NCBI RefSeq assembly: GCF_902497855.1 | Contig: NZ_CABVHU010000021.1 | Coordinates: forward strand, 1 to 64,000 | DNA: 64,000 nucleotides | DNA from: Pseudomonas fluorescens | Lineage (GTDB): Bacteria > Pseudomonadota > Gammaproteobacteria > Pseudomonadales > Pseudomonadaceae | Direction of reading: 5' to 3' | In this document: in pieces, positions 1 through 8,052 of the stretch | Layout of the letters: the number at the start of each line of letters is the position of its first letter | Numbering within the stretch: the stretch's first letter is position 1 | Position numbers and translations under genes: made by a program | The notes under the pieces: model-generated | What the model saw: the letters and a program-made list of their open reading frames with translations, nothing else | Told to the model about the DNA's origin: nothing | Databases searched by the model: none

Positions 1-127
1 TCCGTATGCTTACTTGAAGGATGTTCTTACACGCCTGCCGACGCAGCGTGCGAGTGAGATAACCGAGCTGTTGCCGCACAGGTGGGCGCCCGTTTAATCA
101 CACAAGGTGTGTTGGGCGGACGCTTAC
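1..127 (+). mobile_element. IS66-family element, right end (left part outside window)
   Basis: The stretch holds the last codons of an IS66-type transposase followed by a short non-coding tail ending in cgcttac at 121-127. IS66-family ends characteristically begin gtaagcg when read inward, and this is the reverse complement of that. The sequence changes abruptly after 127 into an open frame with no start, so 127 is taken as the element boundary. A second, decayed copy of the same end lies at 24627-24700 in the opposite orientation. Confidence 0.8.
2..97 (+). CDS. IS66 family transposase (TnpC), C-terminal fragment
   Basis: Only the last 31 codons are in the window. The frame reads PYAYLKDVLTRLPTQRASEI and then TELLPHRWAPV before a TAA. 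This matches the well-conserved C-terminus of the large IS66 DDE transposase, which normally ends in a LLPHRW-type motif. The rest of the gene lies upstream of base 1, so intactness cannot be judged. It is the last gene of the element whose right end is at 127. Confidence 0.85.
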   Translation, partial: PYAYLKDVLTRLPTQRASEITELLPHRWAPV

Positions 128-128
128 T

Positions 129-347
129 CTTGAGGTAAAGGCAGCGAAAGCCTCTGGCGATGATGGACAGTTGTCGGGGGCAAGGGCGAAGGTTCAGAAG
201 ACCAAAGTAGCGCTCGGAGAGCGTGGGCCGGTTTGGTGGAACGATGGCAGTCCAGACGTCAACAGGCATAAGGTGGCCAATACACCTTATGCAGAGTGGT
301 ACCGCTCACTAGGTGTCGAGGCCACCAAAGCTTCAGCGCCGAAATGA
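129..347 (+). pseudogene. 3' part of a gene cut off by the IS66 element
   Basis: A frame with no start runs from the IS66 boundary to TGA at 345-347. Its translation contains GERGPVWWNDGSPDVNRHKV followed by ANTPYAEWYRSL. It has natural amino-acid composition and the motif WWNDG-PD-NR-TPYA-WY. A decayed relic with the same motif string lies at 30881-30970, so this is a real protein family present twice. I do not recognise the family. The 5' part should lie on the far side of the IS66 copy unless it was deleted. Confidence 0.6.
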
Positions 348-388
348 ACCTGGACGTTTTTATATCTCGCTTAAGCGAGGTGCAGCTT

Positions 389-1435
389 TTACCAGCGCTT
401 AGTTTCTATTTTATAAAAGTTAGATTCGACCTGTATCCGGCGTTTGTCCGATAATGGCGCGCTCTGGATCTGGCCGGTCAGACGGACAAAATACCGACAC
501 TCGTTCTTTTCAGCTAGTGCCTTTATGGCCTTGGTTGCGCGCAAAAAATCATCATATCCGCGAGTTTTGTTAGCCATCAGATCTGCGAAGCCAGGCAAAG
601 CTTGTGCGTCTGCTTGACGCGAAGGAGGCCAAGCTGGTTCGAACGTCAGCAGATCATCCTTCGTGAAAACGTTGAGGAACATCTCTGGCTTACCAGCACC
701 GTCAGCCCAGCATGGAGGAAAGTCTCCACCCTTTCCTCGATTGAGCTTGTTCTGGAGAAACTGTACCTGCCCTTTGAGATCGCTGTTGGTTTTCTGCAAG
801 GATAACGGGTTCAGGCCAAGTTTATCGGTATCTGCGTAGGCCCGAGCATCCTTAGCAAGTTGTTGAATCTGATCTGCGGTTGGATCACCTTCCGTTTTGA
901 GGACACCCTTGACTAATTGCTCCGTCGCCTTGAGCTCCGCAATACGCTTCACGACCTCAGAGGGCTGAACATCCTTATCTGGGTCAGCAATCAGCTTCTT
1001 GAGTTGATCATAGGACATAAGGGTTTCAAGAATCAGGCGCTTTGCGTCCTTTCCTTTGTCCTCACCACTGGCCTGCTCAAGAGCCTTATCGATAGCGGCA
1101 AGTGAGGCCATCTGTTCGTCCTTTTGCGTTAGCAGAACTTTCAGACGGTCTGACTCTTCGCGAGCCTTTGATGCGTCCACAAGCTTGCTGATAATGTCAT
1201 CAGGATTTTGATGACCCATTTGAGCCAGCTTGGCTCTGAGATCGTCTCTGGCTCGGCTGAGCTCCTGCTCCCGATCATCAAGGTTTTGATAGCTAGAAAC
1301 TTTTTTTTCTAGCTCTTTTTTGTCGCTAGTCAGCTTCCAGACCTGCCAGCCGGTGAGCAACAGTAGAATAAACGCCAGCACCATCCAGATTTCAGTAATC
1401 GACAGATTGAATACCTGATCGTTTTTCTGGCTCAT
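389..1435 (-). CDS. single-TM coiled-coil protein, ExbD/MotB/ZorB-position partner
   Basis: 348 aa. One membrane helix near the N-terminus (about residues 15-35, TEIWMVLAFILLLLTGWQVW) is followed by a long charged coiled coil (about 36-235). A compact C-terminal domain of about 110 residues contains PPCWAD, GKPEMFLNV and ECRYFVRL. The layout, with a short cytoplasmic N-end, one TM and a periplasmic part, is that of MotB/ExbD/ZorB proteins, but I see no OmpA-type peptidoglycan-binding motif. It is the last gene of a four-gene operon. Its ATG shares one base with the TAA of the upstream ExbB-like gene (TAATG), which indicates translational coupling. Function is inferred from position and topology only. 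Confidence 0.75.
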   Translation of the reverse strand: MSQKNDQVFNLSITEIWMVLAFILLLLTGWQVWKLTSDKKELEKKVSSYQNLDDREQELSRARDDLRAKLAQMGHQNPDDIISKLVDASKAREESDRLKVLLTQKDEQMASLAAIDKALEQASGEDKGKDAKRLILETLMSYDQLKKLIADPDKDVQPSEVVKRIAELKATEQLVKGVLKTEGDPTADQIQQLAKDARAYADTDKLGLNPLSLQKTNSDLKGQVQFLQNKLNRGKGGDFPPCWADGAGKPEMFLNVFTKDDLLTFEPAWPPSRQADAQALPGFADLMANKTRGYDDFLRATKAIKALAEKNECRYFVRLTGQIQSAPLSDKRRIQVESNFYKIETKRW

Positions 1436-2967
1436 TAAACTGGTCTCACGTCAGACGCCGCCTGATCGACAATCGAAATTACCATGGGCTCTACCGATGC
1501 ATTCATCATCAGCTCATTGACTGCTGGTCGACGGATTTCTATCTGGTTGATGTGATCAATTTTGCCGAGCAGTTCATCAAGTTGAGCATGAGCCGCCTCG
1601 ATGGTTCGATTGCCGTGCACTAGCTGCGCAGCGAGCCCTTTGTGAGTTTCGTTGCTGTCGGCAACTACTTGGATCAGAGGCAATAGGGTCGACTTAATTG
1701 ACTCGGAGAATGCCTCATTGGCCCGCACGGTGGTTTGACCTATGGCATGGAAGGCTTCGTCGATGTCTTGGCTGAGGCTCGCCGCCGTATCGTCTCCATC
1801 AATCTTTTCATTCAGCGCTTGCAAACGGTCGACCACTTGACCGATGACTTCTCGGTTTGATTCCAGCTCCTTATGGAAATCCTTCTGGTAATCATCCAGC
1901 GAATTAAGAAACTCTTTCTGAACGCGATCAATCCCTTCCACCAGGATATTGCCCTGACTGTTCATGGCATCCATCAGGCGCTGCTGGCTTTCGACGATGC
2001 CACTAACTGCATTCAGGGTTTCGTCCAATGCCTCCGTCTTCGTGTTCAGGCCGCGAATGGCAGTCCCCACCGAACGAGCTGCAGTCTTCACGTCGTCTGC
2101 GAGTGTGGAGATGCTCGTATTAACCCCTTCGGTCGTTTCGGCCAGAGTATCAATGGACGGTCTGAGCTTGTTAGCGAAGAGATCATCCGGGAAGAGGGTC
2201 TGCTCCAGGCGCCTTTGGGCTAGATTGCCAAAGTCCAGTGCGTGCGACTCCATACGCTCAAGGGTTTGCTCACTTTTCTCTGCCAGGCCATTTATGGTCA
2301 CCAGCAAATCATCGCTGGCGGCTTTGGCGTCCTTAAGCATGGCGTCAAATGCATCATTGCTACGCTGGGTAGCATTAGCAAAATACGCATCCATGGCATT
2401 CATGCTGTGCTTGATGAGCTCTTCGATCTGCTCTTTAGCGGCTGCCGAGGTTTCCTTGGTCGTCCCTACCACCTCATCACGGAACATCTCCAGCTTCGAG
2501 TACGTATCGTCGAACATGAGTACGAGGCGTTCCGATGCGCTGATGGCGCGCTCCTCAACCGCTGTTACCGCGTCTTCTTGATCGGGTCTAAAGCCCACAA
2601 GATAGGTACGCGCCACCATGCCGATAGCGGTGCTGACCATCGCTGCAGAAAAGCGGCCCGCCATATTAGAAAGGTTGTCGCCAATGCTCTGAATATCTGC
2701 AAGACAGACGATGATGCTGCCGACAGTGAACAGGAATCCGAGGTAGTAAGCAGAGTCTGCAAATTTAGCGATGGTGAGCCTGATGTCATAGCGCTCCCGA
2801 ACGCGATAGCCAATCAAGCAGTAAGCAACCATCACCGCGACAGGTATCCAAAAGCCAGACCAGACAGCGTCGCTCAGTTTGTAGCTGACGAACGCACTGA
2901 CGACTTTCACCACGAGGGCGATGATGAACCAGGTTCTGACTTGGTGAACTGCATGCTGCCCTTTCAT
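1435..2967 (-). CDS. ExbB/MotA/TolQ-like channel protein with long coiled-coil tail (ZorA-like)
   Basis: 510 aa. Four hydrophobic helices lie in the first 130 residues (about 10-30, 36-56, 70-92, 103-127). The last one contains GRFSAAMVSTAIGMVART, which resembles the small-residue-rich pore helix of ExbB/TolQ/MotA proton channels. The remaining 380 residues are a cytoplasmic coiled coil rich in Glu, Lys and Ala heptads. This is the plan of Zorya ZorA, an ion channel with a long cytoplasmic tail. The start has a GGAGG site 8 bases upstream, and the gene begins one base after the stop of the vWA-like gene. Together with the downstream one-TM protein it plausibly forms an ion-driven membrane motor. 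Family membership is my reading of motifs, not a search result. Confidence 0.75.
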   Translation of the reverse strand: MKGQHAVHQVRTWFIIALVVKVVSAFVSYKLSDAVWSGFWIPVAVMVAYCLIGYRVRERYDIRLTIAKFADSAYYLGFLFTVGSIIVCLADIQSIGDNLSNMAGRFSAAMVSTAIGMVARTYLVGFRPDQEDAVTAVEERAISASERLVLMFDDTYSKLEMFRDEVVGTTKETSAAAKEQIEELIKHSMNAMDAYFANATQRSNDAFDAMLKDAKAASDDLLVTINGLAEKSEQTLERMESHALDFGNLAQRRLEQTLFPDDLFANKLRPSIDTLAETTEGVNTSISTLADDVKTAARSVGTAIRGLNTKTEALDETLNAVSGIVESQQRLMDAMNSQGNILVEGIDRVQKEFLNSLDDYQKDFHKELESNREVIGQVVDRLQALNEKIDGDDTAASLSQDIDEAFHAIGQTTVRANEAFSESIKSTLLPLIQVVADSNETHKGLAAQLVHGNRTIEAAHAQLDELLGKIDHINQIEIRRPAVNELMMNASVEPMVISIVDQAASDVRPV

Positions 2968-3780
2968 CTACAGGCCCTCCATGGGGTTCACATGATCCAG
3001 TGATGCCTTGTTTGCAGAGAAGTATTGAGCCCAGAACTCTGCCCTCTTTGCGTAGGGGGTAACAGTCGGTTCTGTGGCCATCATATTGATGGTCACGGAA
3101 GCACCCTCAAGATCTGGAGCGATAGATTTTTGGCCGTACTCAGTTTTCGAGAAATCTTTGAAATTCAGTTGGGTGTTTTTATACATTGAGAATTCACTCG
3201 TATTGGCAGCCATATCCGAATAGATGATCAGGCGCTTCTCGCCATCGGCGTGTTTATGATTGAACCCACGCATACTGGCCAGCTGCAGCATCTCGAAAAT
3301 TGGCGAGGTCTTAGCGCGGACGTCCAATGGAATCTTTCGCACAACTTCTGCCAATGGCGTGGCAAATTTTTCTTTGAAATCTTTCTCTACAAATTTCTGA
3401 GTGCTCCTGTACTTGTTCTTGTCACTCCATTGGCCCGGATTGCACTTTTCGAACATCGGCTCGCTGTTATGCTTGAAATCCTCACCAAGCAGGAAAACCG
3501 TTACCATCGCGCCTTCGGGCACTTCCCGCATTACCATGGTCTGCAGTCGATGGGTCAGCGCAGCCTTCTGCGTAAAGGGGAAAGGTGACGTGTTGTCGAT
3601 GAGCACCACGTATTCACCCTTGGGGCCGCTAGACGGACACATGGTCACCTTGTCGGGCTTGTCTTGAGTCAGCTCAACGTATCCCACGTAGCCGACTACG
3701 CCAACGATGACCAAGAGCACAAAGATCGCCATAACGCCTACGACGGGTGAAGACTTTTTCCGTTTTTTGTACAGAGACAT
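2968..3780 (-). CDS. membrane-anchored vWA-like protein
   Basis: 270 aa. A basic N-terminus (MSLYKKRKKSS) precedes one TM helix (about residues 13-36), so the rest is periplasmic. The soluble domain starts with EYVVLIDNTSPFPFT. This hydrophobic strand followed by D-N-T-S fits a vWA MIDAS first strand. Later KTSPIFEMLQ and RLIIYSDMAANT fit the MIDAS threonine and the acidic strand-4 region. vWA domains bind ligands through a metal ion, so this could be a sensing or adaptor subunit. The start has AAAGG 6 bases upstream. The gene sits 9 bases after the four-TM gene and directly before the ExbB-like gene. Confidence 0.7.
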   Translation of the reverse strand: MSLYKKRKKSSPVVGVMAIFVLLVIVGVVGYVGYVELTQDKPDKVTMCPSSGPKGEYVVLIDNTSPFPFTQKAALTHRLQTMVMREVPEGAMVTVFLLGEDFKHNSEPMFEKCNPGQWSDKNKYRSTQKFVEKDFKEKFATPLAEVVRKIPLDVRAKTSPIFEMLQLASMRGFNHKHADGEKRLIIYSDMAANTSEFSMYKNTQLNFKDFSKTEYGQKSIAPDLEGASVTINMMATEPTVTPYAKRAEFWAQYFSANKASLDHVNPMEGL

Positions 3781-3789
3781 GGCTAGCCT

Positions 3790-5268
3790 TTAGATCTGGC
3801 CTTGCAAGGGCTGGAGTTGATCAAATTTTTGGATGAAAGCGGACTGCACCTTCGCTCGGGTTGGCTCCAGAATGGAGAGCATCTCCTGCAATAGCTCTCC
3901 CTGGACGGCCAGCCGTGCCTCATCCTTTTCAATCCCGAAATCGGGAAACGGTTCGAGATCTAGCACGATCTCATTGTTGAAGTAGTCCGGGCGAGGCTTG
4001 TCTGCTGGCCTAACCATCTGGTTTTCGTAGCGGTAAGCCTGAGTGAGTGCTCGTATCGTGTTTTCTGCAAGAACTAGGTGTTGGGTGACCTTTTTCTTAG
4101 CAACGCCCTTTTCGCCCATGCTGGAGCGAAATTTGTTTATGGCATCCTTGGCCGTTTTTACGTTTGCTTCAATTTCGTCGAGGGTTTCCTCCTTGATACC
4201 CTCTAGCTCAACCTGCAGCTCTTGAATGAGGCCGAGCAGATCCTGAAATTTATCAAAGTGTTTCTTGTATATCTTGGTGTAGCCGGGGTACGGATCCGAC
4301 CATTTGTACCCATCAACCAAAGCAATAAGGCCGAAAAGAACGGTGAACAGGAAAAGTGCGATGCTCTCAAGGCTGTCAAAGGGATTGGTTAACGTAGAGA
4401 TGCTCTGCCAGATCAGGTGCATGTTGCCAACGGTTTCGTCTTGAATTTGGGGCATCACAAACCGGCAATACGCTACAAGACCGCCAACCGCGCACGTCCA
4501 TAAAATTGCCACCAGAAGAAGGACATAACCGGCTAGCCTTCTGATGGGCCGAACGTGATTGATGTTGGTAGTCAGCCGGCCAATGAAGAAAGCTCCGAGG
4601 ATGTTGATGACGGCAAGACAGAACGCCATCACCACGCCTGCTAACAATCCTCCTACCATACCGCTGGCAAAGAAATTGGCATTGATCACAGACTCGACCA
4701 AGCAGCAGCCCGCCAGAATCGCCACCTTCACCGCATAGCCAGTCCACTCGACCATCTTCGGGGCCGCTTCAGAGCGCCGGTTTTCGGCTCGGAAAGCGTC
4801 CAGCTCGGTCTTGGTCGCTTTGGCGTTGCGAAGCAGATCCTGAAGTTCTCCGTCACGTTTGGAGAGAACAGAGTCGGCCTTTCTCTCGAACTCTTCGCCA
4901 AGTTGAATCGTGCGGTTACGCTGCTGCGTGAGGTCAATGGAATCCAGACGCTGCTGAATGACCTTTAGCCAACCTTCACCACTTTTGTACGTGGCTGCGC
5001 GAAGGCTGCCTACAGTGCCCATAATCTGGTGCTCTGTTTCAGTAAGGCGCGTATCACGAGCATCTGGAACACCCACAGCGCCCTGTGCACGAGCCTGCTC
5101 CACAATTCTGAGCTCGGCCTTGATCTTGTCCGGATCAATTACCGGAAAATATCCTTCCGCCGCCTGTATCGGCTGGCTCGAGAAAAGCATCTTGATGTTT
5201 GAGAAAAAGCTTCTGAGAAATGACATCAATTTAAAATCCATAAGCCATTCTTTATTGACGAATACCAT
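3790..5268 (-). CDS. four-TM coiled-coil membrane protein, first gene of the operon
   Basis: 492 aa. A mostly helical N-terminal part (to about residue 175, with coiled coil near 115-170) is followed by four membrane helices (about 178-204, 208-231, 247-268, 300-320). A second cytoplasmic coiled coil spans about 335-400. I do not recognise the family. The annotated ATG at 5268 has only a weak GGTGG upstream; ATGs at 5241 and 5226 are alternatives. It leads the operon of four membrane proteins, and the tight spacing implies one complex. No nuclease or helicase is visible in any of the four genes. Confidence 0.65.
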   Translation of the reverse strand: MVFVNKEWLMDFKLMSFLRSFFSNIKMLFSSQPIQAAEGYFPVIDPDKIKAELRIVEQARAQGAVGVPDARDTRLTETEHQIMGTVGSLRAATYKSGEGWLKVIQQRLDSIDLTQQRNRTIQLGEEFERKADSVLSKRDGELQDLLRNAKATKTELDAFRAENRRSEAAPKMVEWTGYAVKVAILAGCCLVESVINANFFASGMVGGLLAGVVMAFCLAVINILGAFFIGRLTTNINHVRPIRRLAGYVLLLVAILWTCAVGGLVAYCRFVMPQIQDETVGNMHLIWQSISTLTNPFDSLESIALFLFTVLFGLIALVDGYKWSDPYPGYTKIYKKHFDKFQDLLGLIQELQVELEGIKEETLDEIEANVKTAKDAINKFRSSMGEKGVAKKKVTQHLVLAENTIRALTQAYRYENQMVRPADKPRPDYFNNEIVLDLEPFPDFGIEKDEARLAVQGELLQEMLSILEPTRAKVQSAFIQKFDQLQPLQGQI

Positions 5269-5807
5269 CGTTGTATTGCCACCGTCGCTTACTCTAGACG
5301 TCCTAGGCTAAACAGCGAGGTAAGCGGCGTTCTGGAAGGGATATCATCCGTTAGAGGATAGGTGATGGCAAGGAGCCATGCCTCGAAGCGAAACAGTTAC
5401 CTATATCGTGATTTTGGCAAGCTTGACATGAGCTGTATCGGCCATAGACGGTTGATCTTGAGCTCGGAACGAGGGAGGTATTGGCCACGGCTGTATTGGT
5501 TGACCGGCCATGAACGCGCTTGCACTGGTAGCCACTCCTTCGACCCAGAACGCCGAACCCAAAAAAAATTGCCTAAAGATCTGTCAGCCGCTGTGCGCCG
5601 CTCAGTACAGCGGAAGTTTTCGGATACGCCTCGTCCACAATGCTCTTTGCAGCGAGGGTCGACTCTACCGGCTCACTAGACAGGGATGCGGATACGTTTT
5701 CGCGGCGAGCGAATCCGCACTGGTGAATCCGCATGTCCCACGGATCATCAAGGATTTCGGCCCTGTCCTACCTTCGGACGAGTACGGTTTTAGCGATCCC
5801 TTTGTTC
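5269..5807. other. 539-bp gap without a supported gene
   Basis: It probably carries the promoter of the four-gene operon near its left edge. A plus-strand open frame (5510-5845) has no ribosome site and no recognisable motif. An 8-bp inverted repeat, atgcggat/atccgcat, spans about 5688-5736, with an extra atccgca copy between its arms; it could be an operator or a terminator-like hairpin. Confidence 0.4.
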
Positions 5808-6524
5808 TCAAGAACGGCTTTGATAACTGCCTGACAGAAGCTTAGGATTGAAAATAATGACGGGCTTAGACCAAAGGTCAGTCGACGACCTCATCCTGGC
5901 CACCTCTTCTTTTGCTTCTTGATTTGGGTTGTCCACCAGCTCCATAAGCTGGGTATTAGTAGCCTGAAGTGCCTCATGCCTGGTCGCCAAATCCTGAAGA
6001 GCACCCTTCAGCCATTCGACCTCACGCCCGAGCTCACTGACTTCCTCCTGGTGGCCGATAGCATTGAATCGAGCTGTCTCTAGCTTCCTCTCTATTTCAT
6101 GCGTGGTTTTCTGGCTTTCTTGGAGTTCTTTTTCAGTTCTCTTGAGACGTACGGTGGCCAGCGACATACTCAAAGTCAAATCGTCGATGAGATCAGCCCC
6201 ATGCTTGATCGCGTCATCTTTGGCTGCGACTACTTTTTTCAATTCCTTGATGCGTTTGTTCTTTTTGACGTCCGATTTTTTTAGCAGAACCGCTAGACGC
6301 TCTCCTTCCTCGGCATAGATGGAATTTATCAAGGCTTGGAGCTTTCCGGGTTTGAACTCAACAAATGTCGTTTTGTTGGTATAGCCCGGCAGCAAAACTG
6401 TCGATATTGAATGATAAAAGCCAAGGTCTATGGCATACGGAACAGATCTGGGGCACTTCTGCGCTCCGTCCTCGAATTCCTGCCTTAGAATTCGATTGAT
6501 GGTGATGCTTTTATCTTTTGCCAT
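5808..6524 (-). CDS. coiled-coil hypothetical protein
   Basis: 238 aa. The first 75 residues look globular. Residues from about 80 to 205 are a continuous Glu/Lys/Leu-rich coiled coil (for example EKELQESQKTTHEIERKLE), ending in a short tail. No TM helix or signal peptide is visible. The start at 6524 has GGAGA 8 bases upstream, which supports this ATG. It is on the same strand as the membrane operon but separated from it by the 539-bp gap, so it is probably not part of that operon. I cannot assign a function; KfrA-like coiled-coil DNA binders have a similar shape, but no HTH is obvious here. Confidence 0.65.
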   Translation of the reverse strand: MAKDKSITINRILRQEFEDGAQKCPRSVPYAIDLGFYHSISTVLLPGYTNKTTFVEFKPGKLQALINSIYAEEGERLAVLLKKSDVKKNKRIKELKKVVAAKDDAIKHGADLIDDLTLSMSLATVRLKRTEKELQESQKTTHEIERKLETARFNAIGHQEEVSELGREVEWLKGALQDLATRHEALQATNTQLMELVDNPNQEAKEEVARMRSSTDLWSKPVIIFNPKLLSGSYQSRS

Positions 6525-6736
6525 TATGCCAATTCTCCAAATGACGGAAAAAATTATTAATTTTGGTAAGGTTCGGAGCGTGAGCAGCTTGTGCGCCCGC
6601 CAACTACGCTCCGACGATTACTTCCAATGCTCGCATAGCGCGGCTGCTTGAGCACCTGCGCATACTCAGTGCACTTGCTTTATGATTTCCTGATGTAACT
6701 CACCGTCAATTAGACATAAAATGTTTTTTATAATCA

Positions 6737-7129
6737 TCAGCCGTGCCTTACCCACTTCCAAACACGATTGATGTAAACCACGAAATCCCAGGCCAGCACA
6801 GCCCCCAACACAATTCCGGCCAGCCCAAATCTAAACGTTGTTTGATGCCAGCTGTATACTCGGTCAAAAAGCAGGCGCTTGATTCCTGCAAAACCAAAAC
6901 CATTGTGACCTGTCCCGTAAGTGCCCAGGTAAGCGATCAAACAAAGTACACAGGACAGGCACAAAAAAACAAATCCCAACCTGTTGATCGGCGTTTTAAA
7001 TTTCTTTAGTTCCACGGGTAAATTTCCTTCTTGCCAGCGTACATCCCAACACCACCAAAACAACTGGAGCAGGTAAAAAGGCTTGACCTTCGTGGGGTTT
7101 AGGAGCGCGACATCAGGCTGCCGATCCAA
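6737..7129 (-). CDS. two-TM hypothetical membrane protein
   Basis: About 130 aa with two clear membrane helices (about residues 50-68, RLGFVFLCLSCVLCLIAYLG, and 100-120). An aromatic cluster, LFWWCWDVRW, precedes TM1. No ATG exists in frame at the 5' end. The frame opens with TTG at 7129, which has a poor upstream site, so the true start is uncertain and the gene may be 5'-truncated. A tiny ATG-started frame overlaps the 5' end in another register. I do not recognise the family. Confidence 0.5.
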   Translation of the reverse strand: MDRQPDVALLNPTKVKPFYLLQLFWWCWDVRWQEGNLPVELKKFKTPINRLGFVFLCLSCVLCLIAYLGTYGTGHNGFGFAGIKRLLFDRVYSWHQTTFRFGLAGIVLGAVLAWDFVVYINRVWKWVRHG

Positions 7130-7230
7130 ACCCAGCCGAAACCCAGCACGTTATTTCCGCCATCCCGCCAATCGGAGCTGCCGCATATTGGAGACGCGTT
7201 TGGACGCCCCTCCTCACAGCGATATCGCCC

Positions 7231-8052
7231 TTAAGCTGCGGCTGGCGTTCCACACTCGGAACAGAACCGAGCCGACTGAGCGATGGGGTGCTGGCACTCG
7301 GAACAAACAGTCATGCTGCGAACCATGATCGCTTTCTGCCGCATGTAGGCCAGTTGCACAACGCATGGGACGGTGACCCGGTACGCCGGGCTAGCCAGGT
7401 CTGCTGCTGTCCAAAGCGCAGTGATCGCCCAGCCGATAGGCCCGATTGCTACACTTATAGTGCGCATCATCTGACCAGTAGCGGCGAAGGTGAGACCTTT
7501 GCCGATTAGCGCTTTGGCGATAGCGTTCGCAACGATTGCTGCTAGCTTGTAGGTTGCGAAGCCGCCCGCCTTTGCCGCGCAAATGGCCGCTATCGCTGCA
7601 GCGGGCCCAGCAGTGGAAAAACTCAATACACCAAGTTCCTCCAGGATAACTCTGCGCTCTTCCTCCGACATTTCTTCAAAGGCTCGGGTCAGGATTTTAC
7701 CGAGGATCTCTTGCTCGATCACGCTGATGGAGTCATTACCGAAATTGACTTTCAAATGCTCGGCCACGTCCCTTACGATCTCATCGTAAGGCACGCCGTC
7801 CTTGCGAAAGAGGTTCAACAAGGAATTGCCACCGAAGAGCCTAATCTCCTTGGCAATCACTTCAAGATCCCCGAGGAAGTAACGGCCAGCGTCACGAGCC
7901 GCAATCAGTTGCTTGCAAGCATCGCCATCCAAGGCCAGACGCCCTTCTCCGTTATCGGTTAGGTAGTTGACTAGGGCACTGATGTCCTCCACGTCCGATA
8001 CGGATAACAGAGCTAGGATGCTAGTGGTCGAGATCACGTCTTCCAGTTTCAT
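7231..8052 (-). CDS. YaaW-like (UPF0174/DUF3944) protein with C-terminal zinc ribbon
   Basis: 273 aa. The body follows the E. coli YaaW pattern as I know it: an N-terminal helical part, LFGGNSLLNLFR (YaaW has HFGGDSIANKLR), DEIVRDVAEHLKV, and the C-terminal PAYRVTVPCVVQLAYMRQK (YaaW SAYRVTIPAVLQIACLRR). A hydrophobic Ala/Gly-rich segment lies near residues 145-215. An extra C-terminal tail, CSECQHPIAQSARFCSECG, is a double CxxC zinc ribbon not found in YaaW. The family has no firmly established function. The start has GGGAA 6 bases upstream. It overlaps the XRE regulator gene by 4 bases (ATGA), so the two form a coupled pair. Confidence 0.8.
   Translation of the reverse strand: MKLEDVISTTSILALLSVSDVEDISALVNYLTDNGEGRLALDGDACKQLIAARDAGRYFLGDLEVIAKEIRLFGGNSLLNLFRKDGVPYDEIVRDVAEHLKVNFGNDSISVIEQEILGKILTRAFEEMSEEERRVILEELGVLSFSTAGPAAAIAAICAAKAGGFATYKLAAIVANAIAKALIGKGLTFAATGQMMRTISVAIGPIGWAITALWTAADLASPAYRVTVPCVVQLAYMRQKAIMVRSMTVCSECQHPIAQSARFCSECGTPAAA

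Noticed and set aside
1964..2581. 205-codon plus-strand frame opposite the ExbB-like gene
   Set aside because: Serine-rich antisense shadow; the minus-strand gene has TM helices, coiled coil and a good ribosome site.
5510..5845. 111-codon plus-strand frame in the gap after the membrane operon
   Set aside because: No ribosome site, overlaps the 3' end of the coiled-coil gene on the other strand, no recognisable motif.
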